Assembly (NCBI GenBank): GCA_010279815.1
Contig: QEOQ01000261.1
Location: 9,057 to 69,351 of the forward strand
Source of the DNA: Brachionus plicatilis
Taxonomy: Eukaryota; Rotifera; Eurotatoria; Ploima; Brachionidae
Reading direction: 5' to 3'
DNA: 60,295 bases
Shown: piece after piece, positions 23,570 through 34,372 of the stretch
Layout: every line of letters starts with the position of its first letter
Numbering within the stretch: position 1 is the first letter of the stretch
Notes under the pieces: model-generated
What the model saw: only the letters and a program-made list of their open reading frames with translations
Told to the model about the DNA's origin: nothing
The model's database searches: none
Made by a program: the position numbers and the translations under genes

Positions 23570-24456
23570 ATGAAGCATATTTTAAGTCTAGTAATTTTGA
23601 TTACATCAATGGGTGCATGTTGGCAGTGTGGCAGACCGGTGATTCAGCCGTCAATAAAAGCCAAAAAGCTAAACAGAATAATAAATGGTGATTTTGCGGT
23701 AAAGTCCTCATGGCCTTGGACAGTGTCGATCCGATACGTGAACAATTCACGCCAAATCCTGCACAGTTGCGGTGGCACCTTGATCAGCCATTTTTATGTG
23801 ATCACAGCTGCGCACTGCTTCATTACCAAGCGAACACGGGTGGTAGTTATTGGCTCTAGTAATCTAAACGATCGACTAAAGCCTAAAAATATTTTTAGAA
23901 TTTCAAAAATTCACATTCACCCACAATACAACTCTAATTTTTTGGAGAATGATGTAGCCATAATCAGACTAAGTCGCAAGGTATTTTTTAACAGGAATAG
24001 ACTGCCAATTTGCTTGCCAAAAACAACTGACATAAGTCCTATATTCAACAAAAGTGTAGTGGTAGTTGGATGGTAAAGGAAAAAAATTAAAATGAAGAGG
24101 TTAATATTTTATTTTATAGGGGAAGCTCGAATGGATCAAATAATAGAAAAGCATTAAGTAGTCGATTGACTCAGGCTGTGCTGCGTGTTTATAATGAACA
24201 AAATAATTTTGATTGTAAAAGATTTGAAACTAATAATTATTGTGCCTATGATCCGACGTCAAGATCGGCAAATATTTGCTTTGGTGACTCAGGTGGTCCA
24301 TTGATGTTCTATGAAAATAATAGATGGACACTTTATGGAGTTACTAATTTTATGCTAAATGATCCGGTAACTCTAAGGTGTCACAATAGAATGCCAAGTT
24401 TTTATCTCATGATACCAAACTACATCAAATGGATCAAACAAACCATAAACTCTTAG
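23570..24456 (+). CDS. Chymotrypsin-family serine protease, catalytically intact
   Basis: Two exons (23570-24072 and 24120-24456; 47-bp intron splitting the Trp codon of the GW|G site) encode 279 aa. A signal peptide (MKHILSLVILITSMGA) is followed by a chymotrypsinogen-like propeptide CGRPVIQPS and the activation site NR|IINGD. The triad is complete: His in TAAHC, Asp in ENDVAI, Ser in GDSGGP. The specificity residue six positions before the catalytic Ser (residue 189) is Asn (ANICFGDSGG), unlike trypsin (Asp) or chymotrypsin (Ser), so substrate preference cannot be assigned. A secreted, zymogen-activated digestive or extracellular protease is likely. The related gene at 26185-27104 faces it, and a tRNA-Trp gene starts 110 bp after the stop. 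Confidence 0.93.
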
Positions 24457-24565
24457 TTTTAATTTAAAAATTTTGAATAAAATATTTTAAATATTTTTTT
24501 AATTTTTTCAAAGTTTTTTGAAATATCCTAAAAAGCGGTAGAAATTAATTTTATTCTTGATTAAA

Positions 24566-24638
24566 GACTTCGTGGCGCAATTGGTAGCGCGTCTGACTCC
24601 AGATCAGAAGGTTGCGTGTTCGAGTCACGTCGGGGTCA
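24566..24638 (+). tRNA. tRNA-Trp (CCA), copy 1
   Basis: A 73-nt cloverleaf: acceptor GACTTCG/CGGGGTC, D arm GCGC/GCGC, anticodon arm TCTGA/TCAGA with loop CTCCAGA (anticodon CCA), T arm GCGTG/CACGT with TTCGAGT, discriminator A. A run of nine T shortly downstream is a Pol III terminator. Confidence 0.97.
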
Positions 24639-25201
24639 AATTTTTTTTTCCAGAAAGAGAAAATATACAAATATTTTGTTCGGAATAAATTTTAAAAAAA
24701 ATTAAATTATTTATGATTTTTTTTATAATTTTAAAATTTGGTCTGTTGAATTTTTCTAATTTTTTTAAAATAATTAAAACCAAATATTTTTTAAATTAAA
24801 AAATGAGCAAGGATTAATTAATAATCAAAGTTCAAATCCTGCATGAATAAAATATTAAAGCACTAAACAAGTGATAATTTATTGATGCCAAAATAGAAAA
24901 AAAAATGAAGAAAATACTCAAATGCTTTTATTTGAATTTAAAAAGTTTTCTTAAAAAATTAATTAAAAGACGTAAAAAAGGTCTAAAAAATTTATTTGAT
25001 TTATTTTTACTTTTCTTTAGTTTAAAAAAATTCAAAATGACTAAATTATTTTAAAAAATAAAAATCAAAAATAATTTAAGTCTCAGAAATTTTGAACAGC
25101 CTAAATTAAATTTATTAAATAAAATTTTTAATAAATTTATTTATAGTTTATGTTACATATTAGAGAAAAATTTAAATATTTTACAAAAAGAAACTCTGGT
25201 A

Positions 25202-25274
25202 GACTTCGTGGCGCAATTGGTAGCGCGTCTGACTCCAGATCAGAAGGTTGCGTGTTCGAGTCACGTCGGGGTCA
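25202..25274 (+). tRNA. tRNA-Trp (CCA), copy 2
   Basis: Identical over 73 nt to the copy at 24566, with anticodon CCA. It is followed by a T-run terminator (ATTTTTTTC). Its flanks do not match the inverted duplication arms. Confidence 0.97.
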
Positions 25275-25620
25275 AATTTTTTTCTTTTTTTAATTAAATC
25301 AATTAAAATTTCTAGAATCAACTTGGTTTATGACCAGAATGTAATCAATTAAAATAACCAATTTTGCGACCAGAAGATAGAGGATGATGAAATTTTTAAA
25401 GTTTAAATCTAGTAATTCATATTTAAGAAAATTTGCTATGGCTTTTTTGCTTTAGTTATTTTTTTTCCTTTGGAAAAACATAATATAAAGAATTGAATAT
25501 TAATTTTTTTTTGTTTCAATAATATTTCAATATTTAAAATTCATTATTAATTTAATTTTTTTTTAAATTTATTCCGAACAAAATAAATGTATGTATTTTC
25601 TCTTTCTGGAGAAAAAGATT

Positions 25621-25693
25621 TGACCCCGACGTGACTCGAACACGCAACCTTCTGATCTGGAGTCAGACGCGCTACCAATTGCGCCACGAAGTC
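25621..25693 (-). tRNA. tRNA-Trp (CCA), copy 3
   Basis: Identical over 73 nt to copy 1 but on the minus strand, inside the right arm of the inverted duplication. The downstream terminator is a run of five T on the minus strand. Confidence 0.97.
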
Positions 25694-26037
25694 TTTAATC
25701 AAGAACAAAATTAATTTCAACCACTTTTTAGGACATTTCAAAAAACTTGGAAAAAATTAAAAAAATATTTTAAAAATTTTATTCAAAATTTTGAAAAAAA
25801 AAACTTTTTCATTTGATTTTTTAAACTCTTGAATTGAACTAAAATTAAAATATTCTTAGAAATAAAATAATTTAAGTGATCAGTGTTTTTTGACCAGATT
25901 TTCTTCTAGATTTGAAAATAAAATTTTTAGAGTTTCCTCCTTTTGGTGACACAATTTTCTGATTTTAATGAACCACCTAAATCTTGCCAAACTTAAAAGA
26001 AATTATTTTGCACAATTTAAACTGCTCGACTTTAGAA

Positions 26038-26110
26038 GACTTCGTGGCGCAATTGGTAGCGCGTCTGACTCCAGATCAGAAGGTTGCGTGTTCGAGTCAC
26101 GTCGGGGTCA
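26038..26110 (+). tRNA. tRNA-Trp (CCA), copy 4
   Basis: Identical over 73 nt to the other three copies. It lies 75 bp from the end of the minus-strand pseudoprotease gene, with a T-run (six T) just downstream. Confidence 0.97.
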
Positions 26111-26184
26111 AATTTTTTATAAAAAAAAAAAAATTAAATCAACAATTTTTTATTTAAAATAAATTTACCAAAAAAAATTTTAAT

Positions 26185-27104
26185 TCAACCTTTTCTCTTA
26201 AAAGCATTCAAAGTCGAATAGATCCATCTCAAATACCTAGGCACAATGGAAAAATAACTTGGCTCAGCGTTGACGCACGTAAACCGGTCTGTTGTGACAG
26301 TGACAAAACTGGCAATGCCGTACAAAAACCACCTATTTCTTCTGGCCATCATCATGGGACTTCCGGCATCACCATAGCAAATATTCGACTTGTTCTCACT
26401 CTCATCCTGAGCACAATAAGTGAAGTGCTCGTAAATTTTACACTTGGGCTCTCCGTTCATCACTCTCAATTGAATTTGGTGCAGGTCTGGCGACACCGAT
26501 TCATAATTGCTCCAGCCAGTTGTACTTCCCCTTTTAAAACAATAAAATTTAAAATCCCAATCTTTTATCTTTCTTCTCTTTTTTACCATCCAGCAATGAC
26601 AGCATTCTTGTTGAATGCAAAAGCCTCATTGGTGTTGGGTGGCAAACAAATGGTGGAAATTTTTTCACTCAGATTGAGCGCTTTGTCCAACTTGAGAATT
26701 GCTATGTTATCACCAACTCCTCTGATGCTGAACTTGGAATGACTAGCCACCCGTTTTACCCCAATGTTGTTTTCGGGGGTCAGCATTTCGTCCAGTCTAT
26801 GGGAGCCGACCACTGCAGACAAATGCTTGGCTTGTTTGTTATAGACACAATTGGCAGCCGTGAGCACATACTGGGCCCTGATTAGCGATCCACCGCAAAT
26901 GTGGTTTTTGTGTGTGCCATTGTCGAAGCGTATGGAAACGACCCAAGGCCACGAATTGGCGTTGGCTGACACTCCTGATATTATTCTATTGAGGTGTTTG
27001 ATCTTTATTGATGGCCTAATGGCCGGTACTCCACATGAATGTATCATCTCATTGTACACTGATAAATTAATGCCTATCACTACAATTAGCAAATTAAAAA
27101 GCAT
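26185..27104 (-). CDS. Secreted serine protease homologue with all three triad residues lost
   Basis: Two exons (27104-26587 and 26530-26185; 56-bp intron in the same GW|G position as its neighbours) encode 287 aa. It has a signal peptide (MLFNLLIVVIGINLSV), a chymotrypsinogen-like CGVPAIRPS propeptide and the activation-type site NR|IISG. The fold-defining cysteines and SWPWVVS are kept. Each catalytic residue is replaced: His57 by Asn (TAANC for TAAHC), Asp102 by Asn (GDNIAI for xNDIAL) and Ser195 by Ala (YGDAGSP). The reading frame and splice sites are intact, so it looks like a maintained pseudoprotease rather than a decaying gene. It may act as a binding partner, decoy or cofactor, as do known clip-less serine protease homologues (inference). 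It is convergent with the active paralogue at 23570. Confidence 0.92.
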
Positions 27105-27145
27105 TTTCCAAATATTTACAGATTCAGTCTATAGCTCTGACTTGG

Positions 27146-27152
27146 CTTTATA
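27146..27152 (-). promoter_or_regulatory. TATA box of the pseudoprotease gene
   Basis: CTATAAAGCC on the minus strand places TATAAAG about 42 nt before the ATG, leaving room for a very short leader starting about 30 nt downstream. This is the only convincing TATA element I see for the protease genes. Confidence 0.5.
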
Positions 27153-27159
27153 GATTTTT

Positions 27160-28544
27160 TCAGTGCCTGATTTTTGCCAAACAATTATTCTAAATGGCAT
27201 CCATAAAAATTCCATGAATCACTTCTCTTTTTTCCATTTTTTTTTTCTAAAATTGATTTTTATTCTTTTTGATTTTGTTAAAACTTTGAACTCAAAATTA
27301 TTTATACCTTTTCAAATTGATTTTGATCGAAAAAATTCATAAGCTTGGACTTGTGAATTTTTGATGGCTTAAATTGGTATTACCTTTCAAGAATTTTAAT
27401 CTCTTTTTAACTTGACTTTTTTTTAAAAATTTTTTTTTAAAAGATTTTATTTCCAAACTGTGTAATGTGACTTTTATTAAACTGTTTTGCTAAAAAAATT
27501 TGTTCTGTAATTCAGTGAATATTTTGAGTGGTCTAAGAAAGGATAATGTTCAGTCATGCCATGATTTGCAAGCAGTCAATATCTGTAGAAACTTTATACA
27601 GTCTTTTAGGTGAAATAAATTAAAAAATTTCAAAAAAATCATTTTAATTCTAAATTGTAAAATTTAAATTTATTTAATTGTAATTTTACTTTTTCCCATA
27701 AAAAACGACATCGGTTTGTTTTTTTTAAACTATAAAGCTCAATGGTTCTGGATATAATATTGAAATTTTTATCATTAAATTAACTTAAAATAAAAAATTA
27801 CCAATTTCTTCTCTTGTTAAAATTTTTTAAATAAAAATTTTTTTTTCAATGATTTTACATGGATTTTTAAAATATTACGAATGTTATTTATACGGGCATT
27901 CGAATGATTTTTTTGTTTCTGATTAAAAATTTTTTTAAAAATAAATCTTTAACCATTTAAAAAAAATTGATCAAATTTTAAAAATCTAGGCAATTTTAAG
28001 ATGGAAAGAACATAAACAGATTACTAATTATTTAAGTTTTTTTTTCATCCACAAGTTTATAATCAATTTTTGCAGATCATAAATTGTTTAGAGGATTCAA
28101 GTTTTTCACCAAAATTAAAATTTAATATGGAAATTTTTTTTTTTCTTGCTCATAAGTCTCACAATTTAATCAAATACAAAAAAAATAAAAATCTAAAACA
28201 ATTTTTGGCAATTCTAAGCTTTGATTCTCAGTCAGATAAACGATTCTAAGCAATCGTTTAGACTTTGTTTTAATTGAGGATTTAATTTTTCAATTATTAA
28301 ATAAAAACTTTTATCGAAAAATTTTTCTTTCAATTTTCTAAATTAAACTTTTAAAAAATTACTTAAAAATATTTTAAAATTCATTTCATTAGTAATCGAC
28401 TAGTTCAAAAAAATGACAAAAAATTTTTCCATACTGCACAATAACTCTTTCAATGTCTAATTGTCAAATGTCTGTTTTTAAATGATAAATACTAAAGGAA
28501 AAAAAAAATTTTTCTTTATTGAAAAAAAAAAATTAAATTCCGAC
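27160..28544. other. Intergenic between divergently oriented protease genes
   Basis: About 1.4 kb separates the starts of the minus-strand pseudoprotease and the plus-strand tandem protease. It is AT-rich with no gene seen; regulatory sequence for both may lie here. Confidence 0.5.
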
Positions 28545-31500
28545 ATGAAATTAATAATTTTGTTGCTGACTTTTTATGATGTTTTGGCATCAGATTGCGG
28601 CAAGCCATCGATAAAGCCCTCAATTGGCCGGATAATCAATGGCGAGTCAGCAGTGCCCAACTCTTGGCCCTGGGTTGTCTCGCTGCGCAAAAGCACATCA
28701 TCGCTTCTTTCCCGCAATCACATATGCGGCGGATCTGTGGTCTCACCGGACTATGTCATAACAGCAGCACACTGTGTCGATGGTCTCGACAGAGCCCTTT
28801 TCTCAGTGGTAATCGGCTCCAATTATCTAGAAGAAAACAACCAGCTTTTTTACAACATATCCCAGATAATAATTCACCCGAATTATAATGACAACCAAAA
28901 AATAAGTGACATCGCTTTGCTCAGGCTGGCACAGCGCATAGACTTTGGTCAAAAAATTTCTTCCATCTGTCTGCCTGATTCAAGCGATGTAAGTGCCATT
29001 TTTAATCAGAATGTGGTCGTAGTCGGATGGTAAGGATTGGAAAAATGAGGAAAAAAAAAATTTTTTTTTAAACTTAAGGGGAAGTACCAATGGAGAGAAT
29101 AATAGAGAAAAAATATCCAACAATCTTTTACAGGCCACTCTCCGCATTCAGAACGAAGTGAAGCCGAGCATTTGCCGAGATTACGAGTCATTTGTTTACT
29201 GTGCCTTGGACCCAACACCAAAAAAATCAAACATTTGCTTTGGCGATTCCGGTGGTCCGCTAATGTTTAATTTTGAAGACAAATGGTTTTTGTACGGCAC
29301 CTCCAGCTTTGTCACCGTGCATCCGAATAACTTTTCATGCGCCAATTCGGATGCAAGCTATTTTGTCATGATTCCAAACTACATTGACTGGATCAGGGAT
29401 TCAATTGGCAACAAACAAACAGTAGCCACCACAACAGCAAAAATTCTCGCTGCCAAAACAACGCCACGCAAGTCCCCTAAATGCGGCAGTCCGGCCTTTA
29501 CGCCGAGCAAAAAAAGCTACAGAATTTTGTATGGTGAAAAAGCAGTGCCATTCTCTTGGCCGTGGATGGTTTCGTTGAGATCAAAAAAGGATCCAAAACA
29601 TTTGTGCAGTGGCGTGCTTGTAGACAGACAACATTTGGTAACAGCAGCTCATTGCTTCTTGGACTCACCGGCAGGCAGCATAGTAGCTGCTTTGGGAATT
29701 AATAATTTAAGACAAGCGTTGACTCAGAGAAACAAGTTTGGCATCTCGAAAATTTTTATACATCCCAATTTTGATAATCGGAGCGGCATAAACGACATTG
29801 CTGTCTTCAAATTGTCCAAACCAGTTGTGTACACAAAAAGAATTGGACCCATTTGTTTGCCAAATACCAATGATTATTCGATCATCTATAACCAAAGTGC
29901 AATCATTGCAGGATGGTAAATTTTAATTTAACTAAAATATTCTAATTGAAAATTAGTGATCTAAAATAGTTAAAGAGACAGGTCTAGCTAAACTCATTTT
30001 TATCATTCTTCAAGATTATTTTATTTTCTAAGATATTGTTTTTTTAATATTTAAATTTAAATCAAAATAAATTTTCTCAGTAAAATTATGTAAATTTACC
30101 AAATTATCAGTAAAAGTAGCTTGGTGGCCAATTTGGTTAATTTCAACATTTTGTTAAATTTAATTCTTGATATTTACAGCAATAAAAATGAAAAAATTAG
30201 GTAATTTTACGAAAAATTAATTTTTTTACAGTCAGTTGAAGCAAAAAAAAATAAATTTAACTATTAAATAATTTATTTACAGTACAATTTAAAACTAACT
30301 TGTACATTTCCTTTCCTCAATTCTTTCTCGACTCTTCCTTAACTTTTCCTTTCCCTATTTTTCCTTTAGGAAGAGTTGAAGAAAAGAAGGAGTCGAGGAA
30401 AGAAATAGTTGAAGAAGAGTCGAGGAACAAAATGCGAACAAGTAAGTTTTGATTTGTCCTGTATTTATTTGTTTATCCGTACCGAGCTAATGTTCCTTCA
30501 GAATAAAAATATATGAAACAAAAAAATTAAAAATAAAGATAAATTAATATAAAAAATTAGAAAATTAGGTGAACTTATTGTCCACAAAACCCGAGAACAA
30601 GAATTGTTCGTATAATAGGTGAACAATGGTTCACCAAACCGACTAGATCGAGTTTTTCAACGATTGAATATTAATTTAAATCTAAATGAATTATTTACTT
30701 TTTTTTTCATTTTATTTTATCTTATTTAACTTTATTTTTTATCCTTTTGTTTAATATCTTTTTATTCTGAAGGAGCTTTAGCTGGGTACGGATAAACAAA
30801 TAAATAAATAATTTATTTAAAAGTTAAAAAAAGAATTTTCAATATTTTTTTCAAATTTCTAAATAAAAATTAAACTCATTCTATTTCACTAAAGAGTTTA
30901 ATTTCAAATATGAAATTGTCTGCAATATTAACTTAAAATTATTTTTTTATTTGAAACATCGCTTTTTTTTAGGCGAAATTTAGAAAATTTTATATTTTTA
31001 CATTTTCATATTTTTACATTTTTCGCAATTTTTCGCAAATAATTTGAAGAGTTGAATGTTTAATATGGAAGAGTTTTTTTTTATTTTCTGAAAAATTGCG
31101 AAAAATATTAAAAAAAATATTTTCATTTTGCCCTTTTTTTAATGTTATTTCAATATTGGATACATATTGTAATTCAAACACATAAAATTAAACCAATTTT
31201 ATTTCAATTTTTAATGATTTGACCATTCACTTCCTTATTTCATTTATTATCACATAAATGAAAAAATTATTAAACTAATTAACCGATTAATCAAAACAAA
31301 AACTCAAACCTGTTACAGTATATCATTGATTCCCCATGGTTTTATTATCATATCATCAGTCAATCAATATTTATAGATATCATAAATATTTATTAACATC
31401 AATTAATGATCCGCAATCAACCACTAATTTATAGCGGTTCCTGCAACTGTAATAATGAACATTTATTTTATTTAAAATGATTAAGCTTTATTTCCTAGTT

Positions 31501-34372
31501 TTTATTTATATACACTTTTAATCTAGCATTAGCAAGAATAACATGAAGTTAATAAAGATATAAATTTAAATATGTGTTCATCTAAATCAAAATTTATCTT
31601 TTATTTGAGTTTTTTCCGCAAAGAGATTTCACAGATATATAAAGATTAAAGAAAAAATAATATTTTGTCAATTAATATAAATAAATTTCAATTATAAAAA
31701 AATTTTTGTCAATTAAATTCAGATAATTTGTCAGTTACACAAGGAAAGATTATTAACCATAAAGAAAGGGTTTAAAAAAGCAAGTTTATTCAATTCGATT
31801 ACCGTAAACTCGCCCAAACAACCCCGGGGGTACAAATCGTAAATTTGGTTTTTTACCAGGCATCTAACACGTGTTTTGAATTTTTTAGGAAAATACTTTT
31901 ACTTCGACATAAAAAATAAAAATTCGGTTTTAAGTGGGCATTAAATGAGTCAAAAATGAATATTTTTATTTGATTTAAAAAAAAATTAAATTTTGAAAGC
32001 CAGCTATACTTTCTAATTTCTCTAAGTTCTTTTTGTTGGCGATAAAATAATACAACTTTAGACTTAAAATGATTCGTAAAACGACGTCTAGTACCAGTTT
32101 TCGTTGTAGTTGGCGTTACACTCATTTTGAGAATTTAATTTTAGCTAATATTTTATTTCGAGCTTAAAATGAAAAGCATGCAAAAATACCAAAAATTCAT
32201 ATTTAGTGCACGCATCAAAACAAAAAAGTCATTTTTCAAATAAAATTTAATTTTTTTTAAAATCAAATAAAAATATTCATTTTTGACTCATTTAATGCCC
32301 ACTTAAAACCGAATTTTTAGTTTTTATGTCGAAGTAAAAGTATTTTCCTAAAAAATTCAAAACACGTGTTAGATGCCTGGTAAAAACCAAATTTACGATT
32401 TGTACCCCCGGGGTTGTTTGGGCGAGTTTACGGTATATAAAATTATTTATTTAATTTAAACTAAAGGTAATGGATATTGTAGTAAAAAACAGAGGTGGCG
32501 GGTCAAACAATTTAAAACTCATCTTTTCTTATTAATTATTCAATGATTTATATGTTCATTACAAAATTTTACCAAATATTATGTAATTTTGCGTAAAATT
32601 AAGTAAGAAACGGTAAGGAATGTTGAATTTTTAAAAATATTTCATAATGAAATTAATTAAATATTTTTGGAAAAAAAGCCAATTTTATATTTTTCTTAAA
32701 AAATTCTCATTTTTTTGGCCCATTACATTCTACTAAAAGTTTTATTAAAAGTTACGTAGTTTAATGTAAGCTTACGTAATTTTTCGTAAAATTACCGACT
32801 AATATTCACGTTAGACTACGTAAGCTTACTAAAAATAATGTAAAATTACGTAATCTAGCCCATTCTGCACCTTTTATAAAAGCACTGTATTAAGTTAATA
32901 TAATATGTTTAGTTTAAAAAAAACTGAATAAAATTTATTACATTTATTATTAACCTTTTTTTTCCATTTTTTAGTTAATTTTTACGTTAAAAAAAAGAAT
33001 TTTACGAAAAATAACGTAATTTTTTTATGTTTATTGTTATCAAGGATAAAAAATTAATTAAAAAATGCTTGAAATTTAATAAATTTATTCTAAAATCCAT
33101 TTTCCAACAACTTTTTTTGTTACAAGTTGAAATCATACTTTTTCGGACTTTTTTTCATGAATTTTATAGAAGTATAAGTTTAAATGTTGGTGGTAGTACA
33201 ATATATTAATTTTAGATTAGGCAGAAAAGCTGAATTTTAAATCACTTAATTACAATGAGTTAAGACTTGGGAAGAAATGATCTAAAATAGATTCAACTTA
33301 ATAATACATCATTTAAAAATACTTTGAAGTTTTTACTGAAAGATAAAATTATTGGTGCTACTACAAGCTTTAGATTGCAATTTTAGAATGAACAATTCAA
33401 GAAAAATTCAAATAAAAAAAATTCTTAATGTAGCCTTAAGCTTACACGGATTTTGAATAGAAATTTTTGTTTAACTTTGCCACAGTTTTGATAAAATATT
33501 CACAGAAGAAGACCATATTTTTAAAATTTTCTTTTTTGGCGAAATTTTATTTTTATTTGAGTTTCATCGATTAATATTCAACTTTGCCAATCACCTTAAT
33601 CTGACAACTTTAATTTAATTTTATAATTCAGCTCTATTATTTGAATTATATTCTAAAAAAGCTTGATCTTTTATGATGTTTTTTGATGAATTTGTTTAAA
33701 AAAATTTAAATTTTATTTCAATAATCTCTGTAATAACTCGGCAAAAAAATTTAATTTTTGAATATTTAAATTAGATTTAAATTTAAAATTTTTTGCCAAG
33801 TTATTCTTTCAAATTAAGTCCTAACTTGTGACTTAAAAATAAGTCTGGTTCTTACCCTGACTGTTTTAAAGAAACAATTGAATTTTTAAATCAAAGAAAA
33901 AACTTTATTAATGAGAAAATAAACTATGATAATAAAAAATTTGAATTTTTTAATTGTTATAATTTAATAAAAAAATTCAATAATGGCTCAGTGTGATTAA
34001 AAAAGATTGATGTTTTTTTTGATATTTTATTTCAGGGGAAATACAAATGGAATTTTTGATGGTTCTCTTTCGAACACTTTAAAACAAGCTACGATGAAAG
34101 TTTTTAATACCATTAGCGAAAATAACTGCAACAGTCACTTTTCTTCCTACTATTGTACATTAGACATAAGCTTTCCAAAATCAAACATCTGCTTTGGTGA
34201 TGCCGGAGGTCCACTTATGTATCAGCTAAGCGATAAAAGATGGTATTTATTCGGAGTTGCAGCCATTGCAACTGTTGACAAAAATGATAAAACATGCCAA
34301 AATCATAATCCAAGCTATTTCGTCAAGATACCCTATTTTATAGAATGGATAAAGAAGAAATTAAATGAATAG
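28545..34372 (+). CDS. Two-domain serine protease: active domain plus Ser195Ala domain
   Basis: Three exons (28545-29029, 29079-29915, 34036-34372) join in phase to 552 aa. I start at Met 28545 because it gives a signal peptide (MKLIILLLTFYDVLA); the frame is open to 28482. Domain 1 has CGKPSIKPS, the site GR|IINGE, and a full triad: TAAHC, ISDIAL, FGDSGGP. A Thr-rich linker of about 25 residues (TVATTTAKILAAKTT) leads to domain 2: CGSPAFTPS, YR|ILYGE, TAAHC, INDIAV, but FGDAGGP, so the nucleophile Ser is Ala. Both domains have Asn at position 189. Both GW|G introns match the other cluster genes. The second is 4120 bp and holds several transposable elements, so the last exon could be skipped or lost in some transcripts. 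If unspliced, the chain would end in domain 2 after its GW. Confidence 0.88.
30308..30426. repeat. Polypyrimidine/polypurine mirror-like hairpin
   Basis: A C/T-rich run (TTTCCTCAATTCTTTCTCGA, CTCTTCCTTAAC) is followed by a G/A-rich run that is partly its reverse complement (GTTGAAGAAGAGTCGAGG). The arms could form a long hairpin, and the strand asymmetry could favour triplex DNA. It lies in the long last intron of the tandem protease gene. Confidence 0.6.
30462..30808. mobile_element. Foldback MITE with 45-bp TIRs
   Basis: The left end has TTATTTGTTTATCCGTACC, then AGCTAATGTTCCTTCAG and AATAAAAA. The right end (30760-30808) is its reverse complement with a few changes. The interior contains the palindrome GGTGAAC-AATG-GTTCACC. 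No ORF is present. Weakly similar termini recur at 3130, 3625 and 4455. Confidence 0.75.
31802..32433 (-). mobile_element. Deleted pogo/Tc1-mariner-like element with 195-bp TIRs
   Basis: The ends are CCGTAAACTCGCCCAAACAA and its reverse complement, with arms of about 195 bp (31802-31995 and 32241-32433). A TA dinucleotide flanks each side (31800-31801, 32434-32435), the target duplication of Tc1/mariner/pogo elements. On the minus strand from 32125 a frame starts MSVTPTTTKTGTRRRFTNHF then KSKVVLFYRQ, which resembles the N-terminal helix-turn-helix of pogo/CENP-B-type transposases (RRxFTxxFKxKVV). It then runs into the opposite TIR, so the rest of the transposase is deleted. It is a non-autonomous derivative lying in a protease intron. 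Confidence 0.8.
32560..33020. repeat. Cluster of ACGTAA/TTACG repeats
   Basis: Many near-copies of TTACGTAATTTTNCGTAAAATTACC occur, including an inverted pair around 32750-32870 (TAAGCTTACGTAA and TTACGTAAGCTTA-like words). Comparable sequence fills the ends of the 58143-59377 element and part of 30055-30240, so this may be a decayed relative. Confidence 0.4.

Larger units (their letters stand above)
24460..25800. repeat. Inverted duplication containing tRNA-Trp genes
   Basis: The arm at about 24456-24715 is closely matched in reverse complement by about 25546-25800. Shared sequence includes the tRNA, its upstream flank (TTCTTGATTAAAGACTTCGT and further TTTTGAAATRTCCTAAAAAG) and its downstream flank (CCAGAAAGAGAAAATA, TTTTGTTCGGAATAAATTT). 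The arms lie downstream of the two convergent protease genes, which suggests that a protease-plus-tRNA unit was duplicated in inverted orientation. Confidence 0.8.

Noticed and set aside
25547..26162. 64-aa frames overlapping tRNA genes
   Set aside because: They translate tRNA sequence and flanks; the tRNA structures explain the region.
28595..28888. 97-aa frame overlapping protease exon 1
   Set aside because: Alternative frame of a confirmed protease exon.
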